From assembly GCF_025151045.1 (NCBI RefSeq), contig NZ_CP102285.1, forward strand, positions 1,674,001-1,738,000: DNA of 64,000 bases. The letters are read 5' to 3'. This document shows, piece after piece, positions 9,522 to 16,545 of the stretch; the stretch's first letter is position 1; every line of letters begins with the position of its first letter. A model generated the notes under the pieces. That model saw only the letters and a program-made list of their open reading frames with translations. It was not told where the DNA came from and did no database searches. The stretch is from Parabacteroides johnsonii DSM 18315. GTDB taxonomy: Bacteria; Bacteroidota; Bacteroidia; Bacteroidales; Tannerellaceae. The position numbers and the translations under genes were made by a program.

Positions 9522-10523
9522 TCATTTAATATTCGGATTCAATGCATGCCATTCGGAGATCGGAGGCAAAACACCCATTGCGATCACTTCGTCACGCAAC
9601 GCGCAAAGATGCTTGTAGCTCTTTTCCAAAGCGGCTTCTTCTTCCGGGGTACCTTTTATCTCTTTCAAAGCTACGCCATCTTTTGTAATGGAAGTTTCCC
9701 AAGCCATCATGATGTGGTCGAACTTACCGTTGGAGACATAAGCACCTGCCGGCCAGCGGAACGGTTTACCTCCCATAGCGGCTGCAATCATCTCGATAGA
9801 GACATAAGACGGACTCTGGAAAGAAGAGCGGCCACGCAAAGCGATGATGTTGGCACCACCTTTCGTCACCTTCGTCTGAATTTCCGCCCATTGTTCCTTA
9901 GTCAAAGCATCCGTGCCGATCATGCCGGCCAACGGCTTGCCATCCACTTTAGCGGTAGAAGCGTAAACAGCCATTTGCTCGCCATGACCGCCGTATGTAC
10001 GACAGTTCTCCACAACATCCATAGAAACACCGAAATGCTTGGCCAATTCGCTACGCAGGCGAGTAGAATCCAAAGCTGCCAAAGTCGTCACCTGCGAAGG
10101 TTTCAAACCTGAATACAACAGTGTGATCAAACCTGTGATGTCAGCCGGATTGAAAATAACTACGATATGCTTGACATCCGGACAATAGGCCTTTACGTTT
10201 TTTCCGAATTCTTCGGCGATAGCGGCATTTCCTTTCAGCAAGTCTTCACGGGTCATACCCGCCTTACGGGCGGCCCCACCGGAGTTCACGATATATTTGG
10301 CTCCAGTCAGTGCATCTTTGATATCGGAAGTGAAAGTGATATTAACACCTTCGAAGCCACAATGGAACAACTCTTCGGCAACCCCTTCCAAGCCCGGAGC
10401 GTACGGATCATACAAACAGATATTAGAAGTAAGTCCCATCATGATGGCTGTCTGAGCCATATTCGAACCAATCATACCTGCCGCTCCTACGATCGTGAGC
10501 TTTTCGTCTGTCAATGTTTTCAT
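9522..10523 (-). CDS. mdh: Malate dehydrogenase
   Basis: NAD-dependent lactate/malate dehydrogenase family enzyme, 333 aa, interconverting malate and oxaloacetate in the fumarate branch of Bacteroidales fermentation. The Rossmann glycine loop is GAAGMIGSNMAQ at about residue 14, NPADITG marks the cofactor region and the catalytic-His segment is TYGGHGEQMAVYAS. Upstream in-frame codons to 10577 are less likely than ATG 10523 (MKTLTDEKLTIVGAAG). It is transcribed alone: promoter box at 10614-10621 and terminator at 9418-9459. Confidence 0.9.
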   Translation of the reverse strand: MKTLTDEKLTIVGAAGMIGSNMAQTAIMMGLTSNICLYDPYAPGLEGVAEELFHCGFEGVNITFTSDIKDALTGAKYIVNSGGAARKAGMTREDLLKGNAAIAEEFGKNVKAYCPDVKHIVVIFNPADITGLITLLYSGLKPSQVTTLAALDSTRLRSELAKHFGVSMDVVENCRTYGGHGEQMAVYASTAKVDGKPLAGMIGTDALTKEQWAEIQTKVTKGGANIIALRGRSSFQSPSYVSIEMIAAAMGGKPFRWPAGAYVSNGKFDHIMMAWETSITKDGVALKEIKGTPEEEAALEKSYKHLCALRDEVIAMGVLPPISEWHALNPNIK

Positions 10524-10613
10524 ATTGTATTGTTTTTTTAATGATATGTCTTCTATTAAAACATTCCCTGCAACCATAAAGTTTTCTTGAAAACCTTATT
10601 TTTCTTTCGTTTG

Positions 10614-10621
10614 CAAAGGTA
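10614..10621 (-). promoter_or_regulatory. Candidate -7 promoter box for mdh
   Basis: On the minus strand this reads TACCTTTG (TAnnTTTG), about 90 bp upstream of the mdh ATG. Confidence 0.6.
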
Positions 10622-10685
10622 AGAGATTTCGATCTCCTCTGTACATCATTAATACCTATCTCCCATAAGCAAAAGTTATAACTTT

Positions 10686-10936
10686 AGGGCAACCGCACCA
10701 AATTCATTTCTATATAGGCATAAAAAAACATCGGAGTACCTATTAATTCTGTAATCGGTGCCAGTGATTATAAAATCAGTGCCAGCAATTATATAATCAC
10801 AACCACTGATTATATAATTGCTGGCACCGATTACAGAATTAGCAGGCACTTAAGAAAGAATTATTCGGGACAAAAACGTTTTTTTCTCTCCATAGAAATA
10901 AAGAATTGTTGCTGCTGGATTTGGTACGGTTGCCCT
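10686..10936. repeat. ~251-bp imperfect palindrome with 18-bp terminal inverted repeats (MITE-like)
   Basis: The ends AGGGCAACCGCACCAAAT (10686-10703) and ATTTGGTACGGTTGCCCT (10919-10936) are inverted copies with one mismatch. Inside lies a perfect 21-bp inverted repeat (10744-10764 / 10821-10841) and a perfect 19-bp one (10781-10799 / 10807-10825) that share the right-hand arm, so two alternative hairpins are possible. A degenerate ~21-bp unit built on AATCrGTGCCAGyrATTATA occurs twice directly and once inverted. No coding frame is present. It separates the divergent mdh and ygiQ promoters. Confidence 0.8.
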
Positions 10937-10960
10937 ATTATACAGACAGAATATAATTCG

Positions 10961-10968
10961 TACCTTTG
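10961..10968 (+). promoter_or_regulatory. Candidate -7 promoter box for ygiQ
   Basis: TACCTTTG ends only 5 bp before the ygiQ ATG; if used, the mRNA would be nearly leaderless. Confidence 0.6.
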
Positions 10969-10973
10969 CAGCC

Positions 10974-12791
10974 ATGAGAACATTCAGACCGGAGGCATGG
11001 TTGCCTACAACAAAGAAAGAAGTTGAAGCCCGCGGATGGGACTATATAGATGTGATACTTTTCAGCGGAGATGCCTATGTGGACCATCCTTCATTCGGAG
11101 CGGCCGTCATCGGGCGGACACTCGAAGCAATGGGACTGCGCGTAGCGATTGTCCCGCAACCGGACTGGCGCGGTGATTACCGGGATTTCAAGAAGTTGGG
11201 AGCCCCCCGCCTGTTCTTCGGTGTTTCTGCCGGAGCGATGGATTCGATGATCAACCACTATACGGCCAACAAGCGCCTGCGTAGCGACGATGCTTATACA
11301 CCGGACCGCCGTGCCGGTATGCGCCCCGATTATCCCAGCATCGTTTACACGAAAATAATAAAGGAAATCTATCCGGATGTCCCTGTCGTATTAGGAGGTA
11401 TAGAGGCATCCTTGCGCCGGGTTACCCATTACGATTACTGGCAAGACAAGCTGCTCCCCGGAATCCTGAAAGACAGCCCGGCGGATTTGTTGATATACGG
11501 CATGGGGGAACTTCCCTTGAAAGAACTGGTCAGCCGGTTACAGGCAGGCATTCCCTTCCATGAGATCAAAGATATACGGCAAACGGCCTATTTGGCAGAC
11601 GAGGTAAAGCCGCTACCGGACGACATCAATCTCTTTTCCCATGAAGAATGCCTGCGCGACAAGCTGAAACAGGCTAAAAATTTCAAACACATAGAAGAAG
11701 AATCCAACAAACAGCAGGCATCCCGCATCCTGCAAAAGGTCGGCCGGCAAACAATCGTCGTTAATCCCCCTTTCCCGCCTATGACGGAAGAAGAGATCGA
11801 TGCGTCATTCGACCTACCCTACACCCGCCTGCCCCATCCCAAGTACAAAGGGAAGACGATACCGGCTTTCGAAATGATCAAGTTCTCGGTAAACATCCAC
11901 CGGGGATGTTTCGGAGGCTGTGCTTTCTGTACCATCTCGGCCCATCAGGGAAAGTTTATCGCCTCACGAAGTAAAGAGTCCATATTGAAAGAAGTGAAAG
12001 AGATCACCCGGATGCCGGACTTCAAAGGATACCTGAGCGACCTCGGTGGCCCTTCGGCCAATATGTACCGGATGAAAGGGAAGAATCCGGATATCTGCTC
12101 CCAGTGCAAGAAACCGTCTTGCATCTCTCCTGTCGTCTGCAAGAATCTGAATGCAGATCACACACCGCTGTTGGATATATACAAAGAAGTGGACAGAATG
12201 CCGGAAATCAAGCGTTCGTTTATCGGTAGCGGTGTCCGCTACGACCTGCTCCTGCACCGGTATACAGACGACAATCTGAACAAGGCTGCCCATACCTATA
12301 TGGAGGAACTGATAGCCCGTCATGTCTCCGGCCGTCTCAAAGTCGCCCCCGAACATACAGAGGACAATGTCCTGAAAATGATGCGCAAACCTTCATTCGA
12401 GCTTTTCGGACAATTCAAAAAAATATTCGACCGCATAAACAAGCAATACGGATTGAACCAGCAACTAATCCCTTATTTCATATCCAGCCATCCCGGCTGT
12501 ACCGAGGCAGATATGGCAAACTTGGCTATCCAGACCAAGAAACTGCATTTCCAACTCGAACAGGTACAGGATTTCACGCCTACTCCCATGACACTGGCAA
12601 CGGAGATGTACTACACAGGTTATCATCCCTACACATTGGAAAAGATATATACAGCCCATACGAAAGAACAAAAACTGGCACAGCGTCAGTTCTTTTTCTG
12701 GTATAAACCGGAATTTCGCCGCCAGATCACACAGGCGTTGCAACGAATCGGGAAAAAGGATTTGATAGGAAGGTTGTTCGGGAAATTGTAG
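10974..12791 (+). CDS. YgiQ family radical SAM protein
   Basis: Cytoplasmic radical S-adenosylmethionine enzyme of unknown substrate, 605 aa. The N-terminal UPF0313 domain is followed by the radical SAM core with C312-x3-C316-x2-C319 in RGCFGGCAFCTI, the 4Fe-4S/SAM site. A second Cys cluster (CSQCKKPSC...CKNL) lies ~60 residues further on, and the C-terminus has the DUF3362-like extension (TPTPMTLATEMYYTG). The start MRTFRPEAWLPTTKKE is typical of the family. It is followed immediately by the 131-bp repeat. Confidence 0.93.
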   Translation: MRTFRPEAWLPTTKKEVEARGWDYIDVILFSGDAYVDHPSFGAAVIGRTLEAMGLRVAIVPQPDWRGDYRDFKKLGAPRLFFGVSAGAMDSMINHYTANKRLRSDDAYTPDRRAGMRPDYPSIVYTKIIKEIYPDVPVVLGGIEASLRRVTHYDYWQDKLLPGILKDSPADLLIYGMGELPLKELVSRLQAGIPFHEIKDIRQTAYLADEVKPLPDDINLFSHEECLRDKLKQAKNFKHIEEESNKQQASRILQKVGRQTIVVNPPFPPMTEEEIDASFDLPYTRLPHPKYKGKTIPAFEMIKFSVNIHRGCFGGCAFCTISAHQGKFIASRSKESILKEVKEITRMPDFKGYLSDLGGPSANMYRMKGKNPDICSQCKKPSCISPVVCKNLNADHTPLLDIYKEVDRMPEIKRSFIGSGVRYDLLLHRYTDDNLNKAAHTYMEELIARHVSGRLKVAPEHTEDNVLKMMRKPSFELFGQFKKIFDRINKQYGLNQQLIPYFISSHPGCTEADMANLAIQTKKLHFQLEQVQDFTPTPMTLATEMYYTGYHPYTLEKIYTAHTKEQKLAQRQFFFWYKPEFRRQITQALQRIGKKDLIGRLFGKL

Positions 12792-12796
12792 GGAGG

Positions 12797-12927
12797 TGTG
12801 TCGAAACTATCCTGTTCCCGCGCCCCTCGCGGGATCGCATTAAAACCAGCCCTATAAAAATCTGATTGATAAGGTCTGTCCTTTTGCGTCCCCGTATCCA
12901 GTGCAGGGACAAGGAGATTTTGACACA
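12797..12927 (-). repeat. 131-bp dispersed repeat, copy 1
   Basis: The reverse complement of this stretch matches 33254-33384 with about 7 differences in 131 bp by eye. The ends are short inverted repeats (TGTGTCGAAA / TTTTGACACA). Inside are a 7-bp GC-rich hairpin TCCCGCG-CCCCT-CGCGGGA (12816-12834) and a second, imperfect one near 12893-12910. No gene is conserved. It starts 5 bp after the ygiQ stop and could act as its terminator; the IS110 element begins at or just after its right end. Confidence 0.85.
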
Positions 12928-12968
12928 TTTACATTTGCAGTATTAAATATCACAATAAAATATAAGTG

Positions 12969-12976
12969 TATATTTG
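12969..12976 (+). promoter_or_regulatory. Candidate -7 box for the IS110 leader RNA
   Basis: TATATTTG matches TAnnTTTG and ends 6 bp before the first base of the long stem at 12983, the expected spacing to the start of transcription. Confidence 0.55.
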
Positions 12977-12982
12977 AAAAGA

Positions 12983-13095
12983 AGAGTTGCAGTGAACTAA
13001 CTTTGACACTAGTCTTAAATGACTATAGGCTGAATCAGACTGCAACTCTCTTAATAGGAGAACCTAGCCAGTTAGAATTGTAGGTTCACGACCTA
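12983..13095 (+). ncRNA. Candidate IS110 bridge RNA
   Basis: Two consecutive stem-loops precede the transposase. The first has a perfect 11-bp stem, AGAGTTGCAGT (12983-12993) / ACTGCAACTCT (13039-13049), enclosing a large internal loop capped by a 5-bp stem TAGTC/GACTA (13010-13014 / 13021-13025). The second is GAACCTA (13060-13066) / TAGGTTC (13081-13087) with a 14-nt loop. This is the layout of a target-binding loop followed by a donor-binding loop in IS110 bridge RNAs. Boundaries are inferred from the stems only. Confidence 0.6.
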
Positions 13096-13148
13096 ATAAA
13101 TGTATTAGCTGTTTCTCCTTCATGTTTAATACTGTAAAATACAAAATT

Positions 13149-14144
13149 ATGAATTATTCTCATTTTGTAGGTCTTGATGTAGGAAAAAAAACTTTCGATG
13201 CATCATTAATGTCTGCGGCCGAAAAAGAGTTGTCTCACAAGTCTTTTGATAACACTCCAGAAGGGATCCAATCTTTATTGGATTGGATAGCAGGTTATCA
13301 TCTCTCTTTATCCAAACTCTTGTTCTGTGCTGAAAACATGGGAAGCTATGTCACAGAGTTATCTGTTTCCAGTGTCTCCATGGGATTTTCCCTGGCTTTG
13401 GTTTGCCCGTTGACCATCAAGAAGTCCATGGGCCTACAACGAGGCAAAAATGACCGCATTGACGCCAAAAGGATAGCGAACTATGCGGTATTACATTATC
13501 GAAAACTAGAGTTATACAAATTACCTAACAAAGACTTGGTGAGACTGCGGGGATGGATTATTATACGTGACAATTTGGTCAAGCAAAAAGTATCAAGCAT
13601 AAAGTTATTGGAAACATTCTCCCAGATGGCTAAGTTGGCTGATGTGACAGAATCCATTTCTTTTTTGGAAGAGCAGCTCAAGTCGATAAAAGAAAAGATC
13701 CTGGAAGTGGAAGAAGATATGGAGCAACTAATAGCCGCCAGTACATCGCTTTACACAAACTACTTGCTATTAAGAAGTATAAAAGGAATAGGAATTATCA
13801 ATGCCATTGTATTACTGTGTGTTACTGACAATTTTCAAAGATTTGACACCCCGAGGAAATTTGCCTGCTATTGTGGGGTTGCCCCATTTGAACATACTTC
13901 AGGTATTTCCATACGGGGAAAAACGCAGACTTCTTCATTGGCTAACAAAGAAGTAAAAGTATACCTTACCCGAGCAGCTATTACTGCCATATCTTGGGAT
14001 CCGCAGATGAAAGCATATTATAAAAGGAAAATAGCGGAGGGGAAACATAAAGCATCTGTAATCAATGCAGTAAGAGCCAAAATCATAGCAAGATCTTTTG
14101 CTGTGATACGAAGGCAGACTCCATTTGTAACATTAGCCGTATAA
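13149..14144 (+). CDS. IS110-family DEDD transposase
   Basis: RNA-guided recombinase of the IS110 family, 331 aa (340 if ATG 13122 is used). The N-terminal RuvC-like DEDD domain shows D in VGLDVGKKTFDAS, E in LFCAENMG, and the pair in KNDRIDAKRIANYA; a helical linker rich in charged residues follows. The C-terminal Transposase_20 domain has RSIKGIGIINAIVLL and GVAPFEHTSGISIRGK, in which the Ser before Gly is the conserved nucleophile of the family. The frame is intact, so the element may be active. AT-richer and less biased in codon use than neighbouring genes, as expected for an acquired element. Confidence 0.93.
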   Translation: MNYSHFVGLDVGKKTFDASLMSAAEKELSHKSFDNTPEGIQSLLDWIAGYHLSLSKLLFCAENMGSYVTELSVSSVSMGFSLALVCPLTIKKSMGLQRGKNDRIDAKRIANYAVLHYRKLELYKLPNKDLVRLRGWIIIRDNLVKQKVSSIKLLETFSQMAKLADVTESISFLEEQLKSIKEKILEVEEDMEQLIAASTSLYTNYLLLRSIKGIGIINAIVLLCVTDNFQRFDTPRKFACYCGVAPFEHTSGISIRGKTQTSSLANKEVKVYLTRAAITAISWDPQMKAYYKRKIAEGKHKASVINAVRAKIIARSFAVIRRQTPFVTLAV

Positions 14145-14371
14145 TAAAAAAGGTCCTTAACTTCGAAAACATCTTAGGTTTAGGAAGTAGCTATACACTT
14201 CTGAAGAGTTGTTATGTCTATATACGAACTTACCCAAGGATACGTTAATGTTCGTAAACTTGGGTAAGATTTGAGAGATATTGTTTGGAAAGGACTTAGA
14301 ATTCACCCCCTTTCGGACATTTTTTTGGGAGGGCAGAGCAGAGCCCTGCCCCTACGGGTTTCGGGGTATCT
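14145..14371. other. Gap after the IS110 transposase with hairpins
   Basis: 227 bp without a gene. It holds the unseen right end of the IS element, a 10-bp hairpin CTTACCCAAG (14229-14238) / CTTGGGTAAG (14259-14268), and the GGGC...CTACGGG repeat at 14331-14358, which may terminate ridA transcription from the other side. Confidence 0.5.
14331..14358. repeat. 28-bp GC-rich hairpin repeat, copy 1
   Basis: GGGCAG...CTGCCC hairpin followed by CCTACGGG. It matches 47564-47591 at 24 of 28 positions; one pair in the stem changes from A-T to G-C in the other copy, so the stem is kept. It lies 13 bp beyond the ridA stop, on the side where a terminator would act. Confidence 0.7.
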
Positions 14372-14752
14372 TTATTCCTTTACGGCAATCACTTCAATCT
14401 CCACTAAGCCGTTCTTCGGCAATGTCTTGACAGCGACAGCAGAACGGGCCGGGAAAGTTTCTTCGAACTGAGAAGCATACACTTCGTTCATAGCAGCGAA
14501 ATCACTCATATCAGCCAGGAATACCGTTGTCTTTACGACATCGTTAATGCTAAGACCGGCTTCTTCCAGAATTGCATGTACATTCTTGAATGCCTGTACG
14601 GTCTGCTCTTTCACTCCGCCTTCTACGAAATTGCCTGTTGCGGGATCAAGTCCCAACTGTCCGGAAGCAAACAGCATATTACCTACTTGTACAGCCTGAC
14701 TATACGGACCGATAGCGGCCGGTGCATTTTTTGTTGCGATCACTTTTTTCAT
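14372..14752 (-). CDS. ridA: RidA family enamine/imine deaminase
   Basis: Small cytoplasmic protein of 126 aa that hydrolyses reactive 2-aminoacrylate and related enamines. Full-length Rid (YjgF/YER057c/UK114) fold: GPYSQAV near the N-terminus, SGQLGLDP, and the C-terminal substrate-binding segment FPARSAVAVKTLPKNGLVEIE, which contains the Arg that binds the carboxylate. It lies 22 bp downstream of rlmB and is probably co-transcribed. Confidence 0.93.
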   Translation of the reverse strand: MKKVIATKNAPAAIGPYSQAVQVGNMLFASGQLGLDPATGNFVEGGVKEQTVQAFKNVHAILEEAGLSINDVVKTTVFLADMSDFAAMNEVYASQFEETFPARSAVAVKTLPKNGLVEIEVIAVKE

Positions 14753-14774
14753 TGTTCCTTTTATTTTAATAACG

Positions 14775-15524
14775 TTATTGTGCTTGTTCGTTCATCCGCT
14801 GACGAACCACTTCATAGACAAGGATGGAAGAGGCGACCGATACGTTCAGCGAACCGATCGTACCAAACTGCGGGATCTTCACCATACTGTCGCAGATACG
14901 AAGATTATCCATCGAAACTCCCGTATCTTCGGCTCCCATTACGATAGCCACAGGTCCGTCATATTTGATAGCAGTATAATTCTCAAAGGCTTTTTCACTG
15001 GCTGCATAGACTTTTACTCCGGACGCCTGTAAAAAACGGATAGCCTCCGTAATGCTTTTTTCCTTACAGACAGGCAATACATGGAGCGCACCAGCCGAGG
15101 TCTTAATCGCATCGGCATTCACCGTCACGCTTCCCCTTGAAGGAATCACGATCGCATCCACACCGGCACATTCGCAGGTACGGGCAATCGCACCGAAATT
15201 ACGGACATCCGTAACCCCGTCCAACAACACAATAAACGGATTCTTTCCCTGTTCATATACAAACGGAATAATATTTTCCAGCCGCTCGTACGTGACAGCT
15301 GGGATAAAGGCTATTACCCCCTGATGATTCTTGCGTGTCAAACGGTCGAGACGTTCGGCAGGCACACGCTGTACAGGTATGTCACGTCCTTTCAGAACTT
15401 CAAACAGTTCACGAGACAAGTCTCCCTGCAGTTCACGTTTTACCAATATTTTATCAATCTCCTTATCGGCCTGGATTGCCTCGATCACGGCACGGATGCC
15501 GAACACCATTTCGTTTTCTTTCAT
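14775..15524 (-). CDS. rlmB: 23S rRNA 2'-O-methyltransferase RlmB (TrmH family)
   Basis: SPOUT-class methyltransferase of 249 aa. The N-terminal substrate-binding domain (VFGIRAVIEAI...ILVKREL) is followed by the SpoU_methylase domain with the three knot motifs: LDGVTDVRNFGAIARTCE, VMGAEDTGVS and IPQFGTIGSLNVSVASSI. Length and N-terminal domain fit RlmB (Gm2251 in E. coli numbering) better than TrmH, but the exact target base is inferred from the family. First gene of an operon with ridA. Confidence 0.88.
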   Translation of the reverse strand: MKENEMVFGIRAVIEAIQADKEIDKILVKRELQGDLSRELFEVLKGRDIPVQRVPAERLDRLTRKNHQGVIAFIPAVTYERLENIIPFVYEQGKNPFIVLLDGVTDVRNFGAIARTCECAGVDAIVIPSRGSVTVNADAIKTSAGALHVLPVCKEKSITEAIRFLQASGVKVYAASEKAFENYTAIKYDGPVAIVMGAEDTGVSMDNLRICDSMVKIPQFGTIGSLNVSVASSILVYEVVRQRMNEQAQ

Positions 15525-15584
15525 TATTCTATATCTTTTCCGTTTTATCGCCGGGCTATTCGACTATTCCCGGCTTTATGTGGA

Positions 15585-15592
15585 CAAAGATA
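15585..15592 (-). promoter_or_regulatory. Candidate -7 promoter box for rlmB-ridA
   Basis: Reads TATCTTTG on the minus strand, ~60 bp upstream of the rlmB ATG; back to back with the box at 15616-15623. Confidence 0.55.
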
Positions 15593-15615
15593 CAAAGATT
15601 TACGCTTTTATTATA

Positions 15616-15623
15616 TACCTTTG
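15616..15623 (+). promoter_or_regulatory. Candidate -7 promoter box for the 155-aa membrane protein
   Basis: TACCTTTG, 45 bp before the ATG at 15669. Confidence 0.55.
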
Positions 15624-15668
15624 TATTGTATAAAAACAAACACTACAATCTATCAAAATTGAAAGAAC

Positions 15669-16136
15669 ATGGCAAAGGAAAAGAAATTTACTCTTGAAGG
15701 AGTACAAGGAGAGCTGACACTGGTATACGGTCCTTTTAAATTACGTTTATTTCAGGATGGAAGAGAAATCAAACGATCCGGAACATTCAAACCCAAATAC
15801 TACATCACCAACACATCCGGCGAGCAGGAAGAACTAAGAATACAATATGGATTGGATTTCGTTTACATGGCGATATTCAGAGGAAAGAAAATAGCATTGG
15901 ACGAGAGGCTGACCACTGCCGAATATATAATAGGCGGCCTCCCTATCCTGCTTATCTTTTTAGGAGGAGCTATAGGAGGCGTGTTCGGTATCTTTGGTGC
16001 CACATTTAATTATGATTATATGCGGAAAGAAAAACGTATGCCGATGCAGATATTGGTCTCACTCGGGGCTTCCATCGTATGTTACCTGGCCTACTTCATC
16101 TTGGCTGTCGCTTTTCAACTTCTGTTAAAAGTATGA
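15669..16136 (+). CDS. Hypothetical membrane protein, 155 aa
   Basis: Not recognised. The N-terminal ~85 residues look like a soluble beta-rich domain (LTLVYGPFKLRLFQDGREIK); two hydrophobic segments follow (about residues 89-112, glycine-rich, and 127-152), separated by a basic loop RKEKRMP. This suggests a two-pass inner-membrane protein with a cytoplasmic head. No signal peptide. Its 3' end overlaps the convergent next gene by 22 bp. Confidence 0.7.
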   Translation: MAKEKKFTLEGVQGELTLVYGPFKLRLFQDGREIKRSGTFKPKYYITNTSGEQEELRIQYGLDFVYMAIFRGKKIALDERLTTAEYIIGGLPILLIFLGGAIGGVFGIFGATFNYDYMRKEKRMPMQILVSLGASIVCYLAYFILAVAFQLLLKV

Positions 16137-16543
16137 GAATAAGCCCGGATCAGGAATAAGATACCGGTAATAATCAAGGCTGACGAAAGTCCGGTATAAA
16201 ATACCGAAATAAAAGAGTTGGGAAGCAATTGGAAATGACGGATCGTAATACCGAAAGTAATCATAAAGATCATCACAATCCAACCTTTCACATCAAAAAA
16301 TGAAAAAGGACAGTTCTTTTCCCCTTTCTGTGAGATCCGCTCGGAATGCTTAATAAACAAGCGGCGAAAGACAAACTGGAAGAAAAGCAGGAAAACAACA
16401 ATTGCCTCCCCGACTTTAAACAACCAATAATGGGCATCGTTCAACCACGTGACGATGCCGATCCTTAAGATATTGATACCTGCTATTATCCAAACGCACC
16501 CGGCTATCAGAAGCAGGGTGCGCCGGTTTACTCTAAATCCCAT
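16115..16543 (-). CDS. Hypothetical membrane protein, 142 aa
   Basis: Not recognised. Four hydrophobic helices (about residues 9-30, 40-60, 85-104 and 113-135) with a basic loop RRLFIKHSERISQKGEK in the middle point to a four-pass inner-membrane protein. It overlaps the convergent 155-aa gene by 22 bp and lies 2 bp downstream of the His/Asp-rich protein gene, probably in one transcript with it. Confidence 0.72.
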   Translation of the reverse strand: MGFRVNRRTLLLIAGCVWIIAGINILRIGIVTWLNDAHYWLFKVGEAIVVFLLFFQFVFRRLFIKHSERISQKGEKNCPFSFFDVKGWIVMIFMITFGITIRHFQLLPNSFISVFYTGLSSALIITGILFLIRAYSHTFNRS

Positions 16544-16545
16544 TA

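Larger units (their letters stand above)
12928..14165 (+). mobile_element. IS110-family insertion element (ends approximate)
   Basis: Contains a structured ~215-bp leader and one DEDD transposase gene. IS110 elements lack clear inverted repeats and make little or no target duplication, so the ends cannot be fixed by eye. The left end is placed at the edge of the 131-bp repeat; the right end is somewhere between the transposase stop (14144) and about 14275. Layout with the non-coding region upstream fits the IS110 rather than the IS1111 subgroup. Confidence 0.7.

Noticed and set aside
9423-10112. Open frame of 229 codons opposite mdh
   Set aside because: It overlaps a clear malate dehydrogenase gene and the terminator hairpin; the protein has no recognisable features.
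12901-13083. 60-codon frame across the IS110 leader
   Set aside because: It runs through the repeat end and both stem-loops; the paired arms explain the sequence better than coding.
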